Below are positions 1 through 9,108 of a stretch of 64,000 nt of DNA, one piece after another; position 1 is the first letter of the stretch, and every line of letters begins with the position of its first letter. This DNA comes from Antitrichia curtipendula (lineage: Eukaryota > Streptophyta > Bryopsida > Hypnales > Leucodontaceae): NCBI GenBank assembly GCA_951230915.1, contig OX579635.1:38502001-38566000 (forward strand), written 5' to 3'. The position numbers were made by a program, and so were the translations under genes. The notes beneath the pieces are model-generated. The model did no database searches, was not told the origin of the DNA, and saw only the letters and a program-made list of their open reading frames with translations.

Positions 1-658
1 ATGTCCAAATTGGTGGTGCTTCTTTGGATTCCTTCTTCAAGGCAAATTCGCTACATGCTTGAAAATTTTCAGATAATTTGGAATTGTATAATGTATAGGA
101 AAAAAATAGTTAGTAGAAGGAAGTAGGAAATGATTCAAAATATTAAATTTATTTATGGAATTGAAAAATGCTGATTGAAATGGTTGAAATGTTGTAATAA
201 AAAATTTGAACCTAGTTATTTTATTTTATTTTTAAAAATATTGAAAATTGAGTTAAATAAAGGACTTCATAGTTTGTCTTAGAGTAGAGATTCTATAACT
301 ACCCGCAAACTACCCCAAACTAAAATTCCTCATAACTTTCATCTCCTTAATCAAAATGGAATGATTCAAAGCTTTCCATGTATATATAAATCTAAAAACT
401 AATTTCAAATTTTTATTTTAAAAACTAATAATTTTTAAAGAAGTTTTTTTTGTTGCCTAGGTTGCCCGTCGAGCAATGAAAACTACATATTATACACTAA
501 CTTTTTAACCACGCAATCAAAAGTTATGAAAAATTTTGGGCCTTAAAGATACTCTTTGGGCACATCTTGTGTGAAAATTTCAAAGAAAAAAAAATTCTTT
601 TTGTTGTGAGTTGCCCCAAATCGCTATGTTGTCAAAAAATGGTGTTTGGTCCTAGGGG
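1..658 (+). mobile_element. TTAA-flanked element, family A, 5' end cut by window
   Basis: This is the distal two thirds of a non-autonomous element. From base 1 it aligns base for base with 21221-21881 (same subterminal text around tggtggtgcttctttggatt) and with the complement of 53305-53960. It ends in CCTAGGGG directly followed by TTAA at 659-662. Other copies have YCCCTAAAG ends flanked by TTAA, as piggyBac-type elements do; the superfamily assignment is inference. No transposase ORF is present. Confidence 0.7.
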
Positions 659-662
659 TTAA

Positions 663-2000
663 GAAATGGCCAACACTTGTCCTTTTAATGTACCTTCTAC
701 TTGAAGAAGGGTTGCTATTATGTGAGCCTAAGAGCGTGAGCCTAAAAGACATGTTAATATAGGTGTCTATTATAGGAACCTTTCATGATTGTAGAATATC
801 TATGTTGTAGACACCTATATTATAGGTGTTTATATTATAAGCACCTTCAATGATTGTAGATTATCTACTTATATATATGCTCAAAACTCATATGCTTTCA
901 TTTACATGGTCAAACATTAGAATTGTTGCATACAAGGTTAAGAGTGTTAACAAAAAAGACTTCACATTCTTATCCCAAAGATGTTGGGCAATAATTTATT
1001 TTTAATTTTTCAAGGTAGTTTAACTTGCAATCTTAATTGGAGTGAATCTACCTACATCCATTACTATATAGATGATGGATGAAACATAAATTATTCATCC
1101 AAGTGTGGCAAGATCATCTTACTTTAAAATTTATTTGGGTGATTCTTGGCAATTCATCCATTCAAAGTTGGGAAATACTTTACTAAAGCCCCCCAATCAC
1201 CACAAATAAATTTCTAGTGTTGAGCCAATTCTTCAAAAATACAGAATTTTTTTCTACAATTAAGACCTAGCCCCAAGAAGCAATGCAACCAAAATGGCAA
1301 AGATTATAAATTTGTATACTACCCTAGGCATTTTGTGAGTGTTCTACTAGCAGACCTACAACTACTAGTAGACCATATACATGTTACTATTCATTTGACA
1401 ATTTGACCTTCATATATTAACAATATACATTTGTGTTCTAGAATGTTTTCTACCAATACATGAGGGTGGAATTGAATGTTGGATTATAATGGATATATTT
1501 GTCTTACCTACAATGGAATTCAAGGTGACAATCTACATCTTTTCAAATATGCTACTCAAATTCTTAGACAAATTTCATCTTTAAAAATGTATAGACAATA
1601 GCAATATAACGTAGAGGTTCTAAAGCACTTCAGATTCTAAAAGCATTAGAAAAAATTTGGAGCCTCTCCAAGCCTGCCAAAGTTTGGACTAGTGCCCTTC
1701 AAAGTCCAAACAAAAAATTAATATGGAATATTTCTTCTTTTGAAAAAAAAAATATAAATTTTTTATTTGGACTATTGGTCCAACTTTGGTATCCCTCTAG
1801 AGTCCCCATTTTTTTTTAAATTTGTTCATTAACACAAATGTATCAATTGCATTATTTAATGTACCTATTACATTATTTAATGTACCAACAATAAGTATGT
1901 CAAGGACTCTTTTAGATCCTTTTGTAATTCCTACTTCAAAATTCATAACTAATCCTACCCAAACTACCCCCAAATATAGGCAATTTAGGTGTAGCCTCTA
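663..2000. other. AT-rich spacer without gene
   Basis: About 1.3 kb of AT-rich sequence with many stops in all frames. It has small local repeats, such as a twice-repeated tttcatgattgtag-like segment near 780-870 and a twice-repeated attatttaatgtacc near 1850-1890. No convincing gene or element ends were found. Confidence 0.6.
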
Positions 2001-2001
2001 T

Positions 2002-2153
2002 ATAATAGAACCTCTTTAAAGTAATAGTGTCAAAATTGAATTGACTATATTACATTAGAGAGGTTATTACACTAGGGAAGGTCTCTAATGATATTAATAT
2101 GCGGCCCAAGCAAGGACCCGACATTTGATATTACCTTAGAGAGGTTCTATTAT
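2002..2153. repeat. Short inverted-repeat element (MITE-like)
   Basis: Ends are imperfect inverted repeats of about 25 bp: ATAATAGAACCTCTTTAAAG on the left, and the complement of CTTAGAGAGGTTCTATTAT on the right. The 150-bp body has no ORF. The superfamily is not assigned because no clear target duplication could be read. Confidence 0.55.
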
Positions 2154-3432
2154 GTTCTTGAAGAAAAATTACTCAAAAACTTTTAGAAATGTGCAAGCCC
2201 TCTTTAAAAGCTAAATCAATCTTTAAAAGTATGTCTTTAGAGCATCCTACCTAACACATTTTTTCTTTTTCTTTTCTTTTGAAGGGAAGGGCACTAAACG
2301 TATCCTACAAAGTGGGACCATCACAGTGAAAATGCAAGAATTTTATCCTAGGGGAAAATGCAAGAATTTTTTTTTTTCACATATGAAAAAATTTGCAAAT
2401 TTTGAATTCATATTTGCAATCAAAGATCTCAAATGGTCCTTGAGGTGGTTTCCTTTGTTTGATTGTTTGTCCAGTCTATTGGCAGCTGGAGTGGGTTGAT
2501 GGGTTGGTTGTCCCCACCAATTCCACTTGTGGCTGGCGGGTTTGTATTTTAATTCCTTTTCAGTGAAATTTTGTTTCATTTGTTTCAATTTTTTTTAATC
2601 TAGTTTCAATTACTATAACCTTAAGTGTTTCAACGTCCAATTTCTAAACGATGAACAAATTCATATTCATTTTTTTTTCTTGTTGTTGTTTTGATGAAAG
2701 TCATGCTAATTTGTAGAGGTACTTTATCAAGTTCTTGTCCTATCTATTAGTTGGATACTTGGATTTGGTGTTACTAGAGTAAATATTTTTCTAAAATTAC
2801 CAAGCCAAGTGCTTGACCAAACCGAAATTGCATTGAATCTAATTCAAAATTGGATTTGCAAAAATGAAGTTATAGATGTAAAGAACAAAAAATTCAAAAA
2901 ATCACCTTGCCAAGAGAACCTCCTTTGAAATTCACTCCAACAAGTTTTCCTCCAAAAATGATAATACTTTATTTGTAATGGAATTTTGAAGGAATGTTAA
3001 AAAAAATTCCTTTCAAAATCCATAAAAAAAAATATTGCTGATAGCATTGGTGAATCTAACCATACGGATGAAATCTAAAATTCAAAATCTACAACTTTCA
3101 TTTGTATATCAATTCCAAAATATTCTTATAAATAGTACTCTTTTAATTAATGATTTTTTACAAATTGTCAATTCTGGAGCTTATTCTGGACATTAAGGGG
3201 GACAAACCTTGTTGTACAATTCCAACCAATGATTGACGTTTTAATACTTATTCAATGAAGAAGAACACTAGGTAGGGTTTTCTAGGTTTATCCCCTTGGA
3301 AATGCAGCTAGCCTGGAGATGAAAAAGTCGTGTTATTAGAGTGTTACCCTTTCAGAGGCAGGATGAGTGTCATCCTCAACAAAGAATTTTTGAGCGTGAA
3401 CGCGGGAAAAAGCCATCCATTTCTGCAGTACT
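2154..3432. other. AT-rich spacer without gene
   Basis: Low-complexity AT-rich DNA with T-runs at 2260-2280 and 2365-2380. The 81-codon reverse-strand reading frame at 2343-2588 is lysine/asparagine-rich and has no recognisable domain, so it is not called. Confidence 0.6.
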
Positions 3433-3604
3433 GTTTCAATGGGTTAACACTATAGTATTGAAAGTGTATTGTTGCAGTATTGAAACAATAAACTTTAATA
3501 GAAATGCAAGGCTCCCATTGCTTCAATATTGTTGCATTATTATTTGCAGTAATGCAACAATATACTTTCAATACTATACTGTTAACCTGTTAACCCATTG
3601 AAAC
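3433..3604. repeat. Foldback (inverted-repeat) element
   Basis: The left arm starts GTTTCAATGGGTTAACACTA and the right arm ends with the complementary text, TTAACCCATTGAAAC. Internal segments such as tagtattgaaagtgtattgttgca also pair with tgcaacaatatactttcaatacta. Arms are about 70-80 bp with a short loop. Short ORFs on both strands here are a by-product of the symmetry. Confidence 0.7.
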
Positions 3605-5061
3605 AATATTGAAACAATATTGAAACAAGGAGGGGTACTTTCCCGATGTCGGCAAGGAGCACATTACGCCGCCACTGCACATACATCATAATCTCATGAG
3701 AATGATATTCAAGTTTGATATTGAAACAATTTCTTGTAAGTATGTAAACTTTGCAGTGTTTGAGAAATTAGGGTTTAGGGTTTTAGGATTATGAAATCAT
3801 ACTCGTCATACACTTCAGTTGCCTCTGAAGTCGTTAACTCGTCCTACAGCAACGGCATTTGTATGGTATACTCGAGGAGCCAGAGCTCTGCATTGCAACC
3901 ATTGTGGCTTATTTCACATCACAAAACCCTAGTTTGGTCGGGCCATGATTTTCTGGGACCATGCGTTCGCGGATGGACTCTAAAACCTTCGGTTGTAAAC
4001 TCATCAGTTCCAAGCAGATTGACACAGAACTGGGTCAGTCCATAATTCCTTGAATTCTCAGTTCTACCGTAAATTTGAAGGAATCAAGGATGAGCTCCTG
4101 TGCACTTCGCTTCCACTCCATCTACTCAAGGTCATCGGTGTTGCCTGGTAATTTTTTCACGCTCTTCCAATTGTCAGTGCAATTCAAGGTCGTATTTTCT
4201 GTGCAACTGGTTCAGCTTTTCTCCGGCATTCACTTTAGTTGGCGCTGCTGGACGCTGTTTTTCTTTTCCAATGGCAATTATGGTTAGGTTCAAATCCTCA
4301 AGATTGGGATTGCGTTGTGCTGTGAAACTGTGCTTTCAAACAGAGAGGGAAACCCTAAGCCCTAAAAACTTCGCGATGGAGGAATTTGATAATGTTATTG
4401 TGCTCGAATGATCCGTGTCACTATTATACGTGCGCTCTACTTTTTGTTATTTCCGATGCAGAGACAGTTTTTCTTAATCCTTAGGCCATGAGTTTTAATG
4501 AATTAGGTCTATCTGCTTTTCATTGAATTATCTGCTTACTCTACAAAACCCCAGTTACAGGTGATGCCCTGTGATGATTATTGGTTTAGTTTATGCATGG
4601 CGCAAAGGAGCACTGTAATGGTCTTCAATTCTAACGATTACAATTATAAATATCGAATTAAGCCTTCTTTGAAGTCACTTATAAATTCTTTGAAGTCTGT
4701 AATGAAATGAATCAAACCTGGTCATGGCAACCTGGTCACTGCTAATCTGCTGTTGTGTTTGACCACCAGCACCAGTCTTGGAAACAGAGGAACCCTCCAA
4801 TGGAATCAAAAGAATCAGGAACAGGGGATGCAGCCATTGTCGTTGCACAATGGATGTGGGATTGCTGTGAACTCGATAGGTGGATTGAATCCAACAACTA
4901 TCCAGGTCTACCTTTTTTGTCTCGGCTTTGTCTCGGTAGCAACGCAACGCAGAGTTCGGTGTGAGGCCCATATTTTTGAGCTTGACTACCGAGAAATTGC
5001 TAGAGTACATTCACCTTGTGAAGCCAAGAAGAGCGGCCTCGGTAGTCATGAATTCCAGACC
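3605..5061. other. Spacer and likely promoter region upstream of the Cys-repeat gene
   Basis: Base composition is more balanced than the flanks. It contains telo-box-like text (tagggtttagggttttagg near 3770; aaaccctag near 3945; aaccctaagccctaa near 4350), a motif common in plant promoters and leaders. Several ORFs of 70-110 codons overlap on both strands but show no domain or codon signal. The 3' part should hold the promoter of the gene starting at 5206. Confidence 0.45.
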
Positions 5062-5068
5062 TATAAAA
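5062..5068 (+). promoter_or_regulatory. TATA box of the Cys-repeat gene
   Basis: TATAAAA lies about 140 bp upstream of the proposed start codon at 5206, in a CT-rich leader context. Transcription would start near 5090-5100. Confidence 0.6.
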
Positions 5069-5205
5069 GGTGAACCTCCAAGACCCTTAAACATTCCATC
5101 CTCTCCATCTAGGTTGTTCTCTCAAAGCTTTTGACTACGCTTTAGTTTCAGCAATTTCCTTCGCCTTTTGGACTGGAAAACTTCGGTGGATATCTTCTCT
5201 GTGCG

Positions 5206-6663
5206 ATGCTTGTAAGTTTTGAATTCTCTGCTTTTAGATGTACTGGTGTCTTAATGGGAGTTGGCGGAGTTCCTTTGTTAGCATCTGAGCATTAAATGCT
5301 TCTGCAGAAGAAATGTCGTAACTGTAGGGACCCTTGTTGCGTACTTTTCTAATGAGCTTAACCGTAACAGGCCCTTCTGTTTCGCTGTTGCTTTCTTACT
5401 GTTAGTTAAGCTCTTTCGAGGATCATGAATTGCTTGCTTCTTGTCAAGGGTAGTTAAGGGTTGTTATCAAGCCCTAACCCTAATTACTGAGATTGTCAAG
5501 CTGTTTGCACTTCGTACTTTTCAGCATTGATTGCTCCTGCAGAAGAAATGGCGTAGCTGTAGAGAGGCTTGCTATGTATTTTTTCTAATGAGTTTGGCCA
5601 TAACAGGCTCTTCTGCTTCAATGTTGCTTTCCTTCTCTTAATTCAGCTCTTTCGGGTATCATGGATGGCTTGCTTTTTGTCGGGGGTAGTTAAGGGTTGT
5701 TGTCGATCCCTAACCCAATTAACTGAGAATGTCAAGCTGTTTGCTCTTGGTACTTAGTTACTCGTATCCTCTGACATCAACTTAACCTTTTGAGTGTGTT
5801 GGATTGTGGCACAGATCGACATGATGCGGGGGCTAGCAGTGTTGCTGTCCTTATGGCTCCTTCTGGTACTTGCCCACCATGGAGAAGGCCGAGTGCTCCC
5901 AAACGAAGCCTTCAACTTGCAGCGTGAGGAGTCCGTGGAAGTAGTTGGTGTCTCGATGTCGAAGGGGAATCATCATGGGGCAACACCCAAACCCGTGCCT
6001 TGCACATGGGTGTGCGGTGAAGGAGAGAACCATAACTATGAGTGCAACTGTATTCCTCATGCCCCGAAGATGGACGAGCTTGTGGAAGCTGAGAAGACGA
6101 CCGTTGCTCATGCCAAAGCACACAAGCCCGTGCCTTGCACATGGGTGTGCGGTGAAGGAGAGAACCATAACTATGAGTGCAACTGTATTCCTCATGCCCC
6201 GAAGATGGACGAGCTTGTGGAAGCTGAGAAGACGACCGTTGCTCATGCCAAAGCACACAAACCCGTGCCTTGCACATGGGTGTGCGGTGAAGGAGAGAAC
6301 CATAACTATGAGTGCAACTGTATTCCTCATGCCCCGAAGATGGACGTGCTTGTGGAAGCTGAGAAGACGATTGCTGCTCATGGCAAAGCACGCAAACCTG
6401 TGCCTTGCACTTGGGTGTGTGGTGCAGGAGAGAACCATAACTATGAGTGCAACTGTGTTCCTCATGCCCCGAAGATGGACGAGCTTGTGGAAGCTGAGAA
6501 GACGACCGTTGCTCACGGTAAAGCACGCAAACCTGTGCCTTGCACTTGGGTGTGTGGTGCAGGAGAGAACCATAACTATGAGTGCAATTGTATCCCTAAT
6601 ACACCCAAGGAGGATCAGTTTATGGGTGCTCCAGTGAACACTCCAGTTGGTGGACATCTCTGA
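5206..6663 (+). CDS. Secreted protein with five 45-residue cysteine repeats
   Basis: Two coding exons are inferred, 5206-5211 (ATG CTT) and 5815-6663, joined across a GTAAGT...CACAG intron (5212-5814), giving 284 residues. Residues 1-27 form a signal peptide with a leucine-rich core (LAVLLSLWLLLVLA), so the protein should enter the secretory pathway. After a ~33-residue spacer come five tandem units, at 5989-6123, 6124-6258, 6259-6393, 6394-6528 and 6529-6660. Each has the core PCTWVCGEGENHNYECNC (C-x3-C-x9-C-x-C) and a charged linker with MDELVEAEK. Units 1-3 are nearly identical in DNA; units 4-5 carry GA for GE, and the last linker is shortened and ends VGGHL. Two disulfides per unit are likely, and release of several small peptides at the KxxKP linkers is possible; both points are inference. 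I do not recognise the family and assign no function. Without the intron the frame would start at 5794 instead. Confidence 0.8.
5212..5814 (+). other. Intron of the Cys-repeat gene, with internal tandem duplication
   Basis: Donor GTAAGT at 5212 and acceptor CACAG ending at 5814. Two diverged copies of about 235 bp lie head to tail (about 5290-5520 and 5523-5757). Both contain a ctgcagaagaaatg...gtag segment, aacaggc.cttctg, and the tract gggtagttaagggttgtt.tc.a.ccctaacc. Confidence 0.7.
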
Positions 6664-6835
6664 AGCACAAGAACCCATGCATTTTGCTTCAGAGTATTGC
6701 TGGGATAACAAGATTTATGAAAGGAATTGTCTTCCTCTTCTTGGGTTCAAGATCTTTGGGGAGTAGTTTAATCATGTTGGAACTTCCATTTTATTAGCTA
6801 TGAAACTTGGGATGAGGGGTTTGAATTATCCGAAC

Positions 6836-6841
6836 AATAAA
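6836..6841 (+). terminator. Probable polyadenylation signal of the Cys-repeat gene
   Basis: AATAAA lies 173 bp after the stop codon at 6663, in an AT-rich downstream region. It is the canonical near-upstream poly(A) element and the first such hexamer after the stop. Confidence 0.5.
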
Positions 6842-6849
6842 AGCGTTTT

Positions 6850-7451
6850 ACACGATTTTTTCATATGTTGGCGATGACACTACCAGCACGTGATGATTAG
6901 TGAAGATCCAATGTCGGATTTGAGAGCCAATGCAACTGTTTGTACAGTTGGTGATTTCAATGGGATTTTCCAAAAGTTTGCTCAATGAATGCAAGTCTCG
7001 CATCATTACTGTTTGCTGATTAGTCTCCAGAACACTCCGTGAATACTCTTGGAAATTTTAATGTAAATTAGCAAACGTTCTACTAAAATTTGTTTGTTGC
7101 GACAAAATATGTGAAAACCAGAGTTACATTTGAATTATAGTTCATTTAACAATGTTTTTCACAATTTAAGATAGTGTACTGAAATCACATTTGGGACTAT
7201 GTATGCATGACTCTGAGGACATCAAGCTGCTTGTTAGTGAACAACGAGGAGAATATAAATCCAAGAAGTAATGTGCAATTCTCACTAGCAAGATAACATT
7301 CCAACTATGTCACTGCATCAGGTAGTGCAAGAAAATACAAAACAACGAGACATGCTTTCAAAGATTGTCCAACGGAAGTCAGAAATTTACATTTCGTGAT
7401 TAATTCATGAGGTATACATCTTTGAAAATGGAAAGCTTCGTAATCAATTGA
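6850..7451. other. Spacer between convergent genes
   Basis: About 600 bp separating the Cys-repeat gene (+) from the LEA-like gene (-). No ORF, inverted repeat or element end was recognised. It should hold the 3' ends of both transcripts. Confidence 0.5.
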
Positions 7452-7887
7452 AACACAACAATTTACAACAAGCAGGAGACCATCGTCACCTTCTAAAAGC
7501 TTTACAGTATCAACGCAACAGATTGCTTCTTTCTGTCGAAACTAACAGCTAACAATCTCCAAAAACTAGAACAAAAGCCATTCACCAATGCACTATTGCA
7601 GACGCGACGGTACTAAATGATCTCCAAGCACTAAGTGCAAAAGCTAGGAAAGATTTAAGCAGCAGGTTTACATTTTACAACAAGCAGGAGATCATCGCCA
7701 CCTTGTACGAGCTTTCCAGTATCAACGGAACAGTTTCCTTCTTCCGGACTAAACTTACAACTAGCCAATCTCCGAAAGCAAGAACAAAAGACTCTCACCA
7801 ATGCATCACTGCAGACGAGACTGTATAAAATAATCTTCAAGCACTAATCAAGAATACAGAAGCTCATAAGATTTACGCAGCAGGTTT
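7452..7887 (-). repeat. 218-bp tandem duplication in the LEA-like gene 3' region
   Basis: Two diverged head-to-tail copies (about 7452-7669 and 7670-7887). Each begins near tttacaacaagcaggaga.catcg and ends gcagcaggtt. The right copy ends 8 bp before the stop codon of the LEA-like gene, so at least part is probably transcribed as its 3' UTR. Confidence 0.75.
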
Positions 7888-7894
7888 AGAAGTT

Positions 7895-8383
7895 TCACTT
7901 GGAGCCGTGCAATTTATCCTTAATCTTGCTAAAGACAGTCTCCCTCTTAACGCTGTCCGTGTGCGGGCCAGGTTTCAGGTTACCCTGGTGGTCCGTGAGC
8001 GCTTCCCCGACCGTCTCTCCATGCGGCTGCACACCACTCTCTTCCTTCCCGCGCGTGGTAGAATCCACAGCATTCCCTGATAACTCATTCCCGGTGTCAA
8101 CAGTTCCATAAGGACTCGCCTCCGGTGTATGTCCAACGCCTGAGCCAACCGCAGAACCTGTATCCTCCTCGTCATCACGGTGGTGACCTTTAAACAGCCC
8201 TTTCACTTTCTCCGCCATCGTTTTCTTTGCCTCAGGTGGCGCACCTCCAACCAAATTAGGATCCCCTGGTAGCAAGTCTCGTTCTGGATGCGCAGTGTAC
8301 TCGTCTCCCGATGGCTTTGAAGAAGTGCTCCTCTTGTCCTCGTGACCCTGTCCATCCAAATCGTGACCCCTTAATCTCTCCAT
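7895..8383 (-). CDS. LEA/dehydrin-like hydrophilic stress protein
   Basis: Single coding exon of 162 codons, read from ATG at 8383 to the stop at 7895. The product is very hydrophilic and rich in Gly, Glu, Asp, Lys and His, with almost no hydrophobic core, typical of late-embryogenesis-abundant proteins that stabilise cell components during desiccation. An amphipathic lysine-rich segment, KTMAEKVKGLFKGHHRDDEE (about residues 53-72), and the C-terminus VFSKIKDKLHGSK resemble dehydrin K-segments (EKIKEKLPG type) without matching them exactly. There is no signal peptide. An upstream in-frame ATG at 8434 lies inside the proposed leader intron, so the ATG just after the splice acceptor is preferred. 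A role in water-stress tolerance is inferred from composition, not from a diagnostic domain. Confidence 0.75.
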   Translation of the reverse strand: MERLRGHDLDGQGHEDKRSTSSKPSGDEYTAHPERDLLPGDPNLVGGAPPEAKKTMAEKVKGLFKGHHRDDEEDTGSAVGSGVGHTPEASPYGTVDTGNELSGNAVDSTTRGKEESGVQPHGETVGEALTDHQGNLKPGPHTDSVKRETVFSKIKDKLHGSK

Positions 8384-8394
8384 CTCACAACACG

Positions 8395-8460
8395 CTGAGA
8401 AGCTCAAAATATCAACAAAAGAGATGCAATTCAACAGGGATCAAGTGCATAGTTACTCAC
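8395..8460 (-). other. 66-nt leader intron of the LEA-like gene
   Basis: On the minus strand the donor is GAG/GTGAGTAAC (first intron base 8460) and the acceptor is CTTCTCAG (last base 8395), just 11 nt before the start codon. The leader exon upstream (8461 to about 8580) holds a 5-codon upstream ORF (ATG CTG TCG ATT TTA TAG). Confidence 0.6.
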
Positions 8461-8602
8461 CTCACGTAATTACCCACAACGGTGAGCAATGTCTTGCCAA
8501 ATGGAAATTCGTCTGGGATAAGAAATGCTATAAAATCGACAGCATGGAGAGACAGTATGGAAAAGGAAAACGGAGATGTGGAGGGGAGAGCGCGGGGAAG
8601 GC

Positions 8603-8610
8603 TATATAAT
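8603..8610 (-). promoter_or_regulatory. TATA box of the LEA-like gene
   Basis: The minus strand reads GATTATATAGCC, about 220 bp upstream of the proposed start codon. A GC-rich stretch (8560-8700) surrounds it. Transcription would begin near 8575. Confidence 0.6.
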
Positions 8611-8992
8611 CGGAAAGCGCGGGAGAAGTGACGGGTGTTGTACAGCTGGCGGTGTATGGGGAAAGGGACTTGCGATCTCCGGTGAAGGTGCCATGTCAGC
8701 TGTCGCTGTGCGTTGGACACCTGGAGAATGGATGTATTCTGTTCGCGGGTGTAAACTTGAGTTTATTGACTACAGTGGATCCATACCCAACCTGTAGGGT
8801 GCAGCTATTTTCAACCAAGGCTAGACCAAAAGCTTGGAATACTTTTTTTCTCTTTTTTAAAGTTGGGATTAGTTAGGTGATGACACATGTCCTAAAGTAG
8901 TGAGTGAGAAAGTAGGAAGAACTACTGTGAGCAAGAAAGTAGTTCTTGAATAGACTCTGGGCTTCACTTGGACGGGTACTAGACCTTAGACT

Positions 8993-9108
8993 CATAGTTG
9001 TCACATTGGACAAGTTACTATTCATTTTATGTATAGTACATTTGATGAATAGTAACTCATCCTACAAGACATAAAATGAATAGTAACTTGTTCAATGTGA
9101 CAACTATG
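8993..9108. repeat. Foldback element
   Basis: Left arm CATAGTTGTCACATTGGACA (8993 on) pairs with right arm TGTTCAATGTGACAACTATG... read back from 9108, about 40 bp each. The arms also share aagttactattcattttatgt. The loop is about 36 bp. Confidence 0.75.

Noticed and set aside
3341..3601. 86- and 75-codon frames on opposite strands
   Set aside because: Both lie in a palindromic foldback whose symmetry gives similar frames on both strands.
4270..4330. B-box-like ggttcaaatcc suggesting a tRNA
   Set aside because: No pairing T-stem and no acceptor or anticodon arms at the right distances.
4675..5073. Overlapping frames of about 110 codons on both strands
   Set aside because: No domain, no codon signal, and the region directly precedes a TATA box, so promoter DNA is more likely.
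5851..6711. 286-codon open frame on the minus strand over the Cys-repeat gene
   Set aside because: It is the mirror of the 135-bp coding repeats; the open length comes from repetition. The plus strand has signal peptide, start, splice sites, TATA box and poly(A) signal.
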